Part shown: positions 28,263 through 36,908 of the stretch, piece after piece
Layout: each line of letters starts with the position of its first letter
Position numbering within the stretch: the stretch's first letter is position 1
Source: Rhodoplanes sp.
GTDB taxonomy: Bacteria > Pseudomonadota > Alphaproteobacteria > Rhizobiales > Xanthobacteraceae
Direction of reading: 5' to 3'
Assembly (NCBI RefSeq): GCF_013377085.1
Contig: NZ_JACAAX010000001.1
Span: 372,001 to 436,000 of the forward strand
DNA: 64,000 bases
The notes under the pieces: model-generated
Database searches by the model: none
Told to the model about the DNA's origin: nothing
The model's input: the letters and a program-made list of their open reading frames with translations, nothing else
Position numbers and translations under genes: made by a program

Positions 28263-28328
28263 CCGGCTCGACCAGACCGGCCCCGTCTGGGCCGGATTCC
28301 GCTTCTGTGCCGGCGATCCCGGTCGCCC

Positions 28329-28357
28329 TTGCAAAGCCGGTGGCGATCATGCATTTA
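28329..28357 (+). promoter_or_regulatory. Possible promoter of tRNA-Trp
   Basis: TTGCAA is followed after 17 bases by CATTTA, about 45 bases before the tRNA. The -35 is plausible but the -10 is weak, so this is tentative. Confidence 0.25.
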
Positions 28358-28402
28358 GGGGCCGTGGCGCTCGGGTATCGGGCGGCCGCACCCGCTTCCC
28401 GG

Positions 28403-28479
28403 AGGAGTGTAGCTCAATTGGTTAGAGCACCGGTCTCCAAAACCGGGGGTTGGGGGTTCGAGTCCCTCCACTCCTGCCA
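28403..28479 (+). tRNA. tRNA-Trp (anticodon CCA)
   Basis: A complete cloverleaf. The acceptor arms are AGGAGTG and CACTCCT, the D arm is GCTCAATTGGTTAGAGC, the anticodon arm is CCGGT-CTCCAAA-ACCGG with anticodon CCA, and the T arm holds GGTTCGAGTCCC. Discriminator G and encoded CCA follow (28476-28479). In many alphaproteobacteria this tRNA lies directly before secE; here 2.6 kb separates them. Confidence 0.97.
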
Positions 28480-28650
28480 GTCGTGAGCGCGGCTCCGCTG
28501 GCTCTTCGGCGCGGGTGGGTGGTTGTCGAGGCTGCTGACGGGCTCGTCTCGAGCCGTCGGGCTGCGCTTCGCTCCCTGATCTCCCGCACTCGGATCGTCT
28601 GATCTCGGGTCTTTCGATCTCCCACCGACGCACGTTTCGACCGACTCCAC

Positions 28651-28706
28651 CCTCGTGGTGAGGAGCGCTCCGCCGCGCGCTCGCGCGCGAGGGGCGCGTC
28701 TCGAAC
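28651..28706. repeat. Intergenic repeat, family D, partial copy
   Basis: GTGGTGAGGAGCGCTC and GGCGCGTCTCGAAC match the left half of the element at 25811. The centre is a GC-only hairpin (GCGCGCTCGCGCGC). Confidence 0.55.
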
Positions 28707-28733
28707 AGTCAGATCGACTCGGTCGATCTGACT
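28707..28733. repeat. Perfect 11-base inverted repeat
   Basis: AGTCAGATCGA and TCGATCTGACT flank CTCGG. It stands directly after the partial family D repeat. It could be a protein-binding palindrome or a transcript hairpin; there is no T run. Confidence 0.6.
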
Positions 28734-28954
28734 CCGAAAATGTCGGCGCCGAGCAGGCTCGTCGTCGGAGGCCGTCCGCGCCCCGAGGGTGGAGTCGTGC
28801 CGACAGCGGAGGTCTCCGACCGCTCCCTCCGTCGTGGCCCCCGGGCCGGTGCGCGAGCAATTCGGTGTGGCGCGACCGTCGCCTTCCGTGTTCGTCGTGT
28901 TTCGATCAATATTCGATGACATTGAACGATGTCTTCGTTGGTCGGAATTCAGTC

Positions 28955-30901
28955 ATGAATAGCAACACGGCGTCAAATGTTTCTGATGTTAAAGAATTGT
29001 TTCTGTCTGCGCTTGAATATTTCGATCGGAAACAATACGAGAATGCAGAAATATTACTTCGTGAGGCAGACCGGATTTGTCCCGGCAACACATCGATCCT
29101 GACCAATCTCGCCATCACGCTGTTCCAGCGTGGCAATCGGACCGACGCCGTGGCGGTCGCGACCGCCGCCGCGCGGGCCGACGCCGTCAACCGGGATGCC
29201 CTGGCGCTGATCCATCGCTGCCGGCTCGACGCTAAGGAGTTCGACGCCGCTGCCGCGGCCGCCGCGGCGCTGGTGGCGCTCGCGCCGGCCTCGGCCGAGG
29301 CGCATGTGCTTCACGGGCAGGCGCTCGCCGGAGCGGGCCGTCTGGCCGAGGCGCTGGCGAGCTTCGACGCCGCGATCGTGCACGACGCGCGCTACGCCGG
29401 GGCCTGGATCGGCCGCGGCGCCGTCCTGTGCCGGACCGGGCGACCGGCCGACGGCCTGCAGGCGTTCGATCGGGCGCTCGCGGTGGCGCCCGGCGCGTCC
29501 GCCGCGCTGGTCGGGCGCGGCAATGCCCTGGTCGATCTGGACCGTCCCGCCGAGGCCCTGGCAGCGTTCGACCGGGTGCTCCGTGCCGACCCGGCCGACG
29601 GCTCGGCTCTGGTCGGGCGCGCCAATGCCCTGGCCGGGCTCGGGCGTCGCGGCGAGGCTCTGGCGACCTACGAGCGGGCGCTCGCGGCCGCACCGGATCT
29701 CGTCGACGCCCTGATCGGCCAGGGCCTGGTGCTGCGCGACCTCGACCGCCCCGACGATGCCGAGGTCGGCTTGGCGCAGGCGCTCGCCCGCGATCCGGGC
29801 CGGATCGACGCGTGGCTCGGGCGTGCGCTCGCCCTCTGCGACCTGCACCGGCAGGCCGAGGCAGTGACCTGCCTCGAGCGGGCCGTCGCCATCGATCCCG
29901 GCCGCGCCGATGCGCAGTTCGTCCTGGCGGTCGTCCGCCTGCAGCGCGGGGACCTCGCCGCCGGCTGGGCCGGCTACGAGTGGCGCTGGTCGTTCGGGCA
30001 GGCGCGCCGCGACGGGGTCACGCCGATCCCGCCGCCGACCGTCCGGGACCCGGCCGCGCTCCGCGGCCGGAGCGTGCTTCTCGTGGCCGAGCAGGGGCTG
30101 GGCGACACGCTGCAGTTCTTCCGCTACGCCCCGCTGCTGGCCGCTGCCGGCGCGCACGTCACCGTGGCCGTCCACCCGCCACTGGCGCCGCTGCTCGCGG
30201 CCGCCGACCCGTCCGTCACGGTGACGGCGCAGGGGCCGGCCCTGCCGCCTGCGGACCACCGGCTGGCGCTGCTCAGCCTGCCGCTCGTCTTCGGCACCAC
30301 GCTCGACCGGGTTCCAGCCGCCGTGCCTTATGTGCGCAGCGACCCGTCCCGGGTCGCGGCCTGGCGGGCCCGGCTCGGCCCGCCGGACCGGCTGCGGGTG
30401 GCCGTCGCCTGGAGCGGCAATCCGGCCAACGCCGACGACCGGCGCCGCAGCATCCCGTTGCATGACCTCGCGCCGCTGCTCGACCGCGACGTCGCCTGGC
30501 TCGCGGTCCAGAAGGACCTCCGCCCGGCCGATGCGGAGGTCGCGGCGGCCCGTCCCGGGCTCCGCCTGCTCGGCCCGGAGCTGCGCGACTTCGCCGACAC
30601 GGCGGCCGTCCTCGACCTGGTCGATCTGGTCGTCGCGGTGGACACCGGCGTCGTCCACCTGGCCGGGGCGATGGGGCGGCCCGTGTGGGTCCTGCTGCCG
30701 TTCAACCCGGACTGGCGCTGGCTTCTCGATCGTGCCGACTCGCCCTGGTATCCGACCGCCCGTCTGTTCCGCCAGTCGGCGCGGGGCGACTGGACCGGCG
30801 TGATCCGCGACGTCGGCGCCGCGCTGGACCGGCTCGCCACGGCCCGGCGCGCAGCGCGGTTCGGCCCTTGCTTGGAGCCGCAAACAAAACTAGAAGGTTG
30901 A
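28955..30901 (+). CDS. TPR protein with GT-B (GT9/GT41-like) glycosyltransferase domain
   Basis: A 648-residue protein. Residues about 10-330 hold eight to nine TPR units (for example ALASFDAAIVHDARYAGAWI and ALAAFDRVLRADPADGSALV). Residues about 350-620 form a glycosyltransferase-like domain with VLLVAEQGLGDTLQFFRYAP, VAVAWSGNPANADDRRRSIP and VDLVVAVDTGVVHLAGAMG, the sugar-nucleotide site pattern of heptosyltransferase-like enzymes. The ATG at 28955 begins a roughly 130-base AT-rich coding start (codons AAT, AAA, ATA, TTA), whereas the rest is extremely GC-rich. It lies between tRNA-Trp and secE and looks inserted. Acceptors in this class can be proteins such as flagellin or surface glycans; this is inference. 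Confidence 0.88.
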   Translation: MNSNTASNVSDVKELFLSALEYFDRKQYENAEILLREADRICPGNTSILTNLAITLFQRGNRTDAVAVATAAARADAVNRDALALIHRCRLDAKEFDAAAAAAAALVALAPASAEAHVLHGQALAGAGRLAEALASFDAAIVHDARYAGAWIGRGAVLCRTGRPADGLQAFDRALAVAPGASAALVGRGNALVDLDRPAEALAAFDRVLRADPADGSALVGRANALAGLGRRGEALATYERALAAAPDLVDALIGQGLVLRDLDRPDDAEVGLAQALARDPGRIDAWLGRALALCDLHRQAEAVTCLERAVAIDPGRADAQFVLAVVRLQRGDLAAGWAGYEWRWSFGQARRDGVTPIPPPTVRDPAALRGRSVLLVAEQGLGDTLQFFRYAPLLAAAGAHVTVAVHPPLAPLLAAADPSVTVTAQGPALPPADHRLALLSLPLVFGTTLDRVPAAVPYVRSDPSRVAAWRARLGPPDRLRVAVAWSGNPANADDRRRSIPLHDLAPLLDRDVAWLAVQKDLRPADAEVAAARPGLRLLGPELRDFADTAAVLDLVDLVVAVDTGVVHLAGAMGRPVWVLLPFNPDWRWLLDRADSPWYPTARLFRQSARGDWTGVIRDVGAALDRLATARRAARFGPCLEPQTKLEG

Positions 30902-31147
30902 TCATCGAGTTGGGCCGGCTCGGTCCACGCCGGGGTTGTCGGCGCGTCGGCTCGATCTTAAGTGTCTGAACGGTTTTTGGTTCGGGCAAGTTTCCACACC
31001 GCCGCGGCGGCGCGGCCAATGGCGCGCCACGGGTGCGGGACGGGAGCGGCTCGCCCCTGCGAGACCGCGATGGCGAGGACCGACGGCGGCGCTCCGGCCG
31101 TCGCTCGCGCGGCTGATTTCACGAATTCGGAACGATCGGAAGAAGCG

Positions 31148-31345
31148 ATGGCGAAGGTAAGCCCGTTCAAGTTCTTGCAGGAGGTTCGCTCGGAGACCGA
31201 GAAGGTCACCTGGCCGAGCCGGCGCGAGACCGCGATCACCACCGTGATGGTGTTCGTGATGTCGGCCGTCGCTGCCGTGTTCTTCCTGCTGGCCGACCAG
31301 CTCATCCGCTTCGGAGTGACGCTCGTGCTCGGGATCGGACGCTAG
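31148..31345 (+). CDS. secE: Preprotein translocase subunit SecE
   Basis: Essential small translocon subunit (65 residues, the short single-helix form). The N-terminal amphipathic part FKFLQEVRSETEKVTWPSRR carries the conserved KVTWPS motif, and one membrane helix follows (TTVMVFVMSAVAAVFFLLAD). GGAAGAAG precedes the ATG. nusG begins 14 bases later. Confidence 0.97.
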   Translation: MAKVSPFKFLQEVRSETEKVTWPSRRETAITTVMVFVMSAVAAVFFLLADQLIRFGVTLVLGIGR

Positions 31346-31359
31346 AGGGCGCGGATCGG

Positions 31360-31899
31360 ATGACGGACATGAGCAAGCGCTGGTACATCGTTCACGCCTA
31401 CTCGAATTTCGAGAACAAGGTCGCCGAATCGATTCGCGAGCAGGCGCGGCAGCGACACCTCGAGCACCTGTTCGACGAGATCCTGGTGCCCAAGGAAAAG
31501 GTCACCGAGGTGCGGCGCGGCCGCAAGGTCGACTCCGAGCGCAAGTTCTTCCCCGGCTACGTGCTGGTGAAGATGGAGCTCACCGACGAGGCCTTCCACC
31601 TCATCAAGAACACCCCGAAGGTCACCGGCTTCCTCGGCACCGACAACAAGCCGATGCCGATCTCCGAGGCCGAGGCGGGCCGCATCCTGCATCAGGTGCA
31701 GGAGGGCATCGACCGGCCGAAGGCGACCGTCTCGTTCGAGATCGGCGAGCAGGTGCGGGTCTCCGACGGCCCCTTCGCCTCGTTCAACGGCACCGTGGAA
31801 GAGGTCGACGACGCCCGCTCGCGCATCAAGGTGGCGGTGTCGATCTTCGGCCGCGCCACCCCGGTCGAGCTGGAGTTCACCCAGGTCGAGAAGACCTGA
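31360..31899 (+). CDS. nusG: Transcription termination/antitermination factor NusG
   Basis: A 179-residue protein with an NGN domain (RWYIVHAYSNFENKVAESIR; FPGYVLVKMELTDEAFHLIK) and a KOW domain (GEQVRVSDGPFASFNGTVEE). It binds RNA polymerase, Rho and ribosomal protein S10. An alternative start is the ATG three codons downstream. It is co-transcribed with secE; rplK is 466 bases downstream with probable own control. Confidence 0.97.
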   Translation: MTDMSKRWYIVHAYSNFENKVAESIREQARQRHLEHLFDEILVPKEKVTEVRRGRKVDSERKFFPGYVLVKMELTDEAFHLIKNTPKVTGFLGTDNKPMPISEAEAGRILHQVQEGIDRPKATVSFEIGEQVRVSDGPFASFNGTVEEVDDARSRIKVAVSIFGRATPVELEFTQVEKT

Positions 31900-31932
31900 G
31901 GGCTAGGGTTTTCGACCTAATCGCTTTTTCGT

Positions 31933-31956
31933 AATGGCCGGGCTTGCCCGGCCATT
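31933..31956 (+). terminator. Hairpin after nusG
   Basis: AATGGCCGGGC and GCCCGGCCATT are separated by TT, 33 bases after the nusG stop. It is a near-perfect palindrome without a following T run, so it may work in both directions or with Rho. Confidence 0.55.
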
Positions 31957-32021
31957 GTCGTATGGAGTCGCCGGGCCGCCTCCGGTTCGTCCGTTGGGCA
32001 GAGCATTCGCACACGCCTCGG

Positions 32022-32115
32022 CGTCATCGCCGGGCTTGACCCGACGATCCATCATCTTCGAAACAATAGGCTTTTTCGAAGTGGATGGATGCGCGGGTCG
32101 AGCCCGCGCATGACG
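32022..32115. repeat. Palindromic intergenic repeat, family B, copy 2
   Basis: Inverted relative to copy 1: CGTCATCGCCGGGCTTGACC stands at the left and GCGCGGGTCGAGCCCGCGC with CATGACG at the right, with paired CGATCCATC/GATGGATG inside. It lies between nusG and rplK. Confidence 0.7.
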
Positions 32116-32365
32116 CGTGCATGCGTGGCGGGTGATGTGTTCGTGCCATCGGGGTCCGCGGAGCATCCGGCGGCTCCCCTCAGTCTTCCGCCCCCGGTCC
32201 TCGCCCCTTGCCTCCCGCCCCCTCCTGCTATACGTAGCCGCAATGTCGTCGTCGGCCGTAGCCGACGGCGGTGTCCATACGTGGGAGGAGGGACGGTTCG
32301 CCGACCGCCCTTGATCCGCACCACGAACCCTGCGAGCCGGCGGCGCCGGCGCGAAGGACTTTGCC

Positions 32366-32794
32366 ATGGCGAAGAAAATCACAGGATACCTGAAGCTTCA
32401 GGTGCCGGCGGGAGCGGCCAATCCGTCTCCGCCGATCGGGCCCGCGCTCGGTCAGCGCGGCCTCAATATCATGGAGTTCTGCAAGGCGTTCAACGCCCAG
32501 AGCCAGCAGCTCGAGAAGGGATCGCCGATCCCGGTCGTCATCACCATCTATGCCGACCGCTCCTTCACGTTCGAGATGCGCACTCCGCCGGTGTCCTACT
32601 TCCTCAAGAAGGCGGCCGGCATCCAGAGCGGCGCCAAGGCCACGGGCCGCGACCATGTCGGGGTCGTCACCCAGGCCCAGGTGCGCGAGATCGCCGAGAA
32701 GAAGCTGAAAGACTTCAACACCGACAACATCGAGTCGGCGATGCGCATGGTCGAGGGTTCCGCCCGCTCCATGGGCCTGGACGTGAAGGGTTGA
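32366..32794 (+). CDS. rplK: 50S ribosomal protein L11
   Basis: A 142-residue ribosomal protein at the GTPase-associated centre. The N-terminal domain has [20 protein letters not shown] and [20 protein letters not shown]; the C-terminal rRNA-binding part contains [20 protein letters not shown]. The length is normal. It is followed five bases later by rplA, as usual. Confidence 0.98.
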   Translation: MAKKITGYLKLQVPAGAANPSPPIGPALGQRGLNIMEFCKAFNAQSQQLEKGSPIPVVITIYADRSFTFEMRTPPVSYFLKKAAGIQSGAKATGRDHVGVVTQAQVREIAEKKLKDFNTDNIESAMRMVEGSARSMGLDVKG

Positions 32795-32799
32795 TCGTC

Positions 32800-33516
<717 letters not shown>

Positions 33517-33537
33517 TCTACGTGTGACGTGACATCG

Positions 33538-33565
33538 AACGGCCGGGGCCTGCGCCCCGGCCGTT
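33538..33565 (+). terminator. Terminator hairpin after rplA
   Basis: Perfect 12-base arms AACGGCCGGGGC and GCCCCGGCCGTT enclose a CTGC loop, followed by CTGATT. It is the strongest hairpin in the window and sits where the L11-L1 operon ends. Confidence 0.75.
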
Positions 33566-33761
33566 CTGATTCGAGGGGCGTTCAACGAATCGTGTTGCGC
33601 TGCCGCGGCGCAACGTCGTGGACGGCAGGGCGGCCGGCCGCCGAGAGCATTGGCCGACGGCCGAGAACCGGCTACAAATCGCGTGACATGACCGAACTCG
33701 TTCACCGGAAACGCGCGCCGACGCCAGGGTCGGACCGTCCGGAGACGCGGAGGTGCTCGGC

Positions 33762-34298
33762 GTGACCGCGAGCCGACTGCTCAAGCTGCTTCTGGTTCTC
33801 CTGCTGCTTCCGCTCTCTGCCGCGGCGAGCGCGCAGGAGCGCATCACCAAGGGCTTCATCCTGCGCGTCCCGATGCCGCCGCCGGGCCCGTTTCCGGGCC
33901 AGGATGGAGCGGTGCGGCCGGCCCTGATCGAGCAGGGCCTGTCGATCACCCGACAGGGCGGCCCGATGGACAAGCCAGGCCGGGCCGGCCTGCTGCTGGA
34001 ATGCCGCAAGGGCGCGCTCGAGCTGCTCGCCCTCGATCTCGACTGGCCGCCCGACTCCAAGCCGATGGGCGAGGTCGACGTCACGGTCCAGCTCGATCAG
34101 GTGACGAGCCCGGAGCGCTGGCGCATTCTCGGCAACGCCTATGCGCCGCCCGATCCGGCGGCGCTGCTCGCGCGGTTCCTGTCGGCCCGCACCTTCGCGC
34201 TGCAGGTCCAGACTCCGGCCGGCGAGCGCGAGCTGAGCTTCGACCTGCACGGTTTCGCCGAAGCGGCCGGCAGCATCCGGGCCGCCTGTCAGTTCTGA
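33762..34298 (+). CDS. Small secreted protein, unknown
   Basis: A 178-residue protein with a signal peptide (RLLKLLLVLLLLPLSAAASA). The GTG at 33762 was chosen because GGAGG lies eight bases upstream; a GTG three codons earlier overlaps that site. The mature part contains GLLLECRKGALELLALDLDW and MGEVDVTVQLDQVTSPERWR, a beta-rich pattern with one cysteine mid-chain. I do not recognise the family. It is convergent with the next gene, only 10 bases apart. Confidence 0.7.
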   Translation: MTASRLLKLLLVLLLLPLSAAASAQERITKGFILRVPMPPPGPFPGQDGAVRPALIEQGLSITRQGGPMDKPGRAGLLLECRKGALELLALDLDWPPDSKPMGEVDVTVQLDQVTSPERWRILGNAYAPPDPAALLARFLSARTFALQVQTPAGERELSFDLHGFAEAAGSIRAACQF

Positions 34299-34308
34299 GG
34301 AATGCCGA

Positions 34309-35169
34309 TCACCCTGCGAAGGCGGTGCGCAGCGCGCGGCTGAGCGCGAAGGCGTAGTTGTGGAGATTGACGTCGGTCAGCGCCGGGATCTCCGACAGCA
34401 TCTCCGTGCAGGTCTCGAGCCTGATGGCGTCGGGCATGGGCGGGCGCTCGCGGATCTCCTCCGACACCGCGCCGAGCACCACGGGCGGGCATGTCAGGCC
34501 GCCGAGCACGACCCGGCTGACGCCGCGCTCCGGATCATGCACCACGGCCGCGATGGCGTCGGCGGATTCGCTGACCGTCCTGGTGACCTTGTAATAGCCC
34601 CAGCGGGCCTGCTTCGAGGATCGCGGGATCTCGATCGCGGTGGCGATCTCGGCCGGCTGCAGCGCGGTCGTGAAGGCGTCGGGATAGAAGCGGGTCATCG
34701 GGATGCGCCGCTCGCCCTCGGGCGACAGGCACGTGATGATCGCGTCGAGCGCGATCAGCGCGGTCGGCCAGTCGGCGCAGGGGTCGGCCCAGCAGGCGCT
34801 GCCGCCCAGCGTGCCGCGGTTGCGGACGCCGCGATGGGCTATGCCGTGCGCCACATAAGGCAGCATGCCGACGACGGGATCGGGCACCAGCCCGTCCTCG
34901 ATCATCGCATGGGTGACCATGGCGCCGATCGTGACACGGTCTCGCCGCGCCTCGATGGCGCGCAGATCGATGGCCTGACCGAGATCGACCAGAACGTGCG
35001 GCTGCGACGTGCGCAGGCTCATCTGCGGAATCAGCGACTGGCCGCCGGCCAGCACCACGCCGCGCTCGCCGCACTGGGCCAGCACGTTGACGGCTTCCTC
35101 GGCGTAGAGCACGCGGACATAGTCGAACTGGGCGGTGTCCATGCGGAAATCCGGCGACAGCTCGTTCAT
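34309..35169 (-). CDS. FAD-binding subunit of a molybdo-hydroxylase (CoxM/CutM-like), orphan
   Basis: A 286-residue FAD subunit of the xanthine dehydrogenase/CO dehydrogenase family. The FAD motifs are VLAGGQSLIPQMSLR (AGGQS) and RNRGTLGGSACWADPCADWP (TLGGS); the C-terminal CoxM domain has GWYK-like GYYKVTRTVSESADAIAAVV. Normally it sits with the 2Fe-2S (CoxS) and Mo-cofactor (CoxL) subunits. Neither is adjacent here, so it either partners with subunits elsewhere or is a remnant. The start could also be the ATG nine codons downstream. Confidence 0.85.
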   Translation of the reverse strand: MNELSPDFRMDTAQFDYVRVLYAEEAVNVLAQCGERGVVLAGGQSLIPQMSLRTSQPHVLVDLGQAIDLRAIEARRDRVTIGAMVTHAMIEDGLVPDPVVGMLPYVAHGIAHRGVRNRGTLGGSACWADPCADWPTALIALDAIITCLSPEGERRIPMTRFYPDAFTTALQPAEIATAIEIPRSSKQARWGYYKVTRTVSESADAIAAVVHDPERGVSRVVLGGLTCPPVVLGAVSEEIRERPPMPDAIRLETCTEMLSEIPALTDVNLHNYAFALSRALRTAFAG

Positions 35170-35614
35170 CGGGGAGCCCGGTCACGTCCGCGGCCGAGGC
35201 GCGCCGCCGCCTGTCGACGTCGGCCGGGGTCCGGCCGCACGCGGCGGTGCGATCCGGCAGGATCAGCCCGCATCCCCGGATAACGGTTGTGACGACCCGG
35301 CGCATCGACCCGCGGCTGTGCCGCGGGCGTCGGGCGGACCGAAACACGGGTCAAAACGATCAAGCGGTCGAACACGATCCCTAACCGTCGTCGTCGTCGT
35401 TGCAACCGGCACCGCGTCCCGACCACGCGCTGCCCTCCACGGCAGGTCTCATAGGCCGCAGCTTTTGTCAATTTGGCAGAACACTTTCATCGTGCGGAAA
35501 GGTGGACACGCCGCCTGGGGCGGAGGATCGACCCCGGGCGAATTGGTCGATGGCCGAGCGGAACGCCGCTCGGCACGACCTGAGGCTGCTCCGCCACACG
35601 CCGGCGTTTGCGGA
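35170..35614. other. Non-coding spacer between two minus-strand genes
   Basis: About 445 bases contain short direct repeats (GTCGTCGTCGTCGTT near 35386) and no convincing gene, terminator or known binding site. The promoter of the FAD-subunit gene should lie near its right end but could not be pinned down. Confidence 0.4.
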
Positions 35615-36112
35615 CTACTTCTCGGGGTCGTCGTTGGTCGACGGGCCGGTGCCGACGAAATACAGGATCGTGCCCTCGCCCTTGGTGATGCCGAAGTGGC
35701 GCAGCCGCGCCGGCTCGGTGAAGAAGCTGCCGGCCGGCCGCTCCTCCAGCTTGCTCTCGTCGAACTTGTCGCCGTAGCCATGATAGAACACGCCCTGCAG
35801 CACGATCGCGTAGCGGTCGTCCGGGTGCGAGTGCGCCTTGTTGATCGAGTTGGGCGGCCAGCGCACGAGCTGAATATACGTTCCTGGCTTGCTGCGGTCG
35901 CCGATCATGGTGGCGAACTCGCGGCCGCTGCCGTCAGGCGCCTTCTTCCACTCCATCTTGTCCAGCGCGATGCCGTAAGGGAGCATCGGCTTTTGCGGCG
36001 CTGCCGGCTCCTGCGCCCGCGCCGAGGGCGCCAGCAGGGGCGGGGCGAGCAGCGACGACGCCAGCACGGTCGAGGTGACGAGCAGCCCGAGGGCGAGCAC
36101 GCGTGTGGTCAA
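35615..36112 (-). CDS. Exported cupin-domain protein
   Basis: A 165-residue protein with a signal peptide (RVLALGLLVTSTVLASSLLA, cut after ARAQ) and a cupin fold. The first metal motif is NKAHSHPDDRYAIVLQG (HxH and later E/Y), the second is PARLRHFGITKGEG with one histidine. It starts with TTG: GGGAGGA stands five bases upstream and no ATG or GTG in frame fits better. It probably acts as a periplasmic metal-dependent sensor or enzyme; the reaction is unknown. Confidence 0.8.
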   Translation of the reverse strand: MTTRVLALGLLVTSTVLASSLLAPPLLAPSARAQEPAAPQKPMLPYGIALDKMEWKKAPDGSGREFATMIGDRSKPGTYIQLVRWPPNSINKAHSHPDDRYAIVLQGVFYHGYGDKFDESKLEERPAGSFFTEPARLRHFGITKGEGTILYFVGTGPSTNDDPEK

Positions 36113-36389
36113 GGCATCCTCCCAAGAATTTCGATTTTTTAGTGAGAGGCAGCGTCTCGTTCCGTCGGGCGGAAGTCAAGGCGGGAAAGGCGGATGGCGC
36201 CGGCTCTGTGCCGAACGGGCACGGTCCGAAAAATAATCCCCGGTCTGGAATACAGTCCTATACCGGGTCCGTCTCGCTTGTCGAGGGACGTCGACCGGTG
36301 ACGTCGGGCGGCGGAGCGAGCCGGTTTTTCCGCACGACGCCGTCGCGCGGAAAGAACCGGTCGCCGGAACTCCCGGGAAATCCGGCCGG

Positions 36390-36750
36390 CGGATGCGGCG
36401 CCTGCGGGTCCGGCCTCGTCAGTCGGACCCCTGGGGGCTTTTGGGGCTCCGCCCTCCGGGCAAGACGACCCGGGCGCGAGGAGCATCGCAGGAGAGATCC
36501 GTCACCCCGGTCGGGCCGGACCCCAAGCGCGGCCCGAATGCCCAAAATCGCCGCGGCGGAGCGCCGGGAGGCGGGCGTATCGACGCTTCGATGCGCCCTG
36601 CGCTCCCGAAGCGCAGATGTTCAGGTGTGGCGCCTCCCGGCGCTCCGCCTCCCTCGGTCTTTCTTCGGAAAGGCCAGGGCTCAGGTGATGGGCACACCCC
36701 GGGCGCGAAAAGCGCGTCGCGGGACGGTGAGGGGTTTTGTCGTGAACGAT
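36390..36750. repeat. Dispersed-repeat-like element with arginine-rich pseudo-frames
   Basis: The stretch encodes, on the minus strand, low-complexity peptides such as SEERPREAERREAPH and KRRYARLPALRRGDFGH. From memory, such peptides belong to repeats that recur through genomes of Bradyrhizobium-like bacteria and not to proteins. Only one copy lies in this window, so its repeat nature is inferred. Confidence 0.4.
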
Positions 36751-36763
36751 CGTTCCATTCGCG

Positions 36764-36867
36764 GCGTCACGCGCGGGCTCGACCCGCGCGTCCATCCTCT
36801 TCGCAAGATCGCTTTTCACGAGATGGATGGCCGGGTCGCGGCGCTGCGCGCCGGCCCGGCCATGACG
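36764..36867. repeat. Palindromic intergenic repeat, family B, copy 3
   Basis: GCGCGGGCTCGACCCGCGCG and CATCC lead, then GAGATGGATGGCCGGGTC and GCCGGCCCGGCCATGACG close. Same order as copy 1 with a longer right hairpin. Confidence 0.7.
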
Positions 36868-36908
36868 TGGGGCGTCACGCCGCGCCCGGGACGCGAGGTC
36901 GTGTCCGG

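Larger units (their letters stand above)
28480..28954. other. Non-coding region after tRNA-Trp
   Basis: No convincing gene is present. The stretch holds many GATC-containing direct repeats (for example GATCTC and TCGATCTGAC), a partial family D repeat, a perfect 11-base inverted repeat at 28707-28733, and a marked shift to AT-rich sequence from about 28885. That shift probably marks the promoter region of the following TPR/glycosyltransferase gene. Confidence 0.6.
31900..32365. other. nusG-rplK spacer with hairpin, repeat and probable promoter
   Basis: The spacer holds the hairpin at 31933, a family B repeat at 32022-32115 and, near 32208-32234, a weak promoter-like pair (TTGCCT, 15 bases, TATACG). 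Downstream GTCGGC/GCCGAC can pair in the leader. The long spacer suggests that rplK-rplA has its own promoter and possibly an L1-responsive leader. No gene was seen. Confidence 0.45.
36113..36908. other. 796-base non-coding region rich in repeats
   Basis: The left part (36113-36260) is AT-richer and probably carries the promoter of the cupin gene. The centre (36390-36750) is a repeat-like element in which only arginine/proline-biased open frames occur on both strands. The right part is family B repeat copy 3. No real gene is supported. Confidence 0.5.

Noticed and set aside
28403-31147. Integrated mobile element at tRNA-Trp
   Set aside because: No integrase, transposase or direct repeat of the tRNA 3' end was found around the inserted gene.
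36113-36260. Riboswitch or structured leader before the cupin gene
   Set aside because: The partly paired CCCGGT/ACCGGG words do not match any riboswitch architecture that I know.
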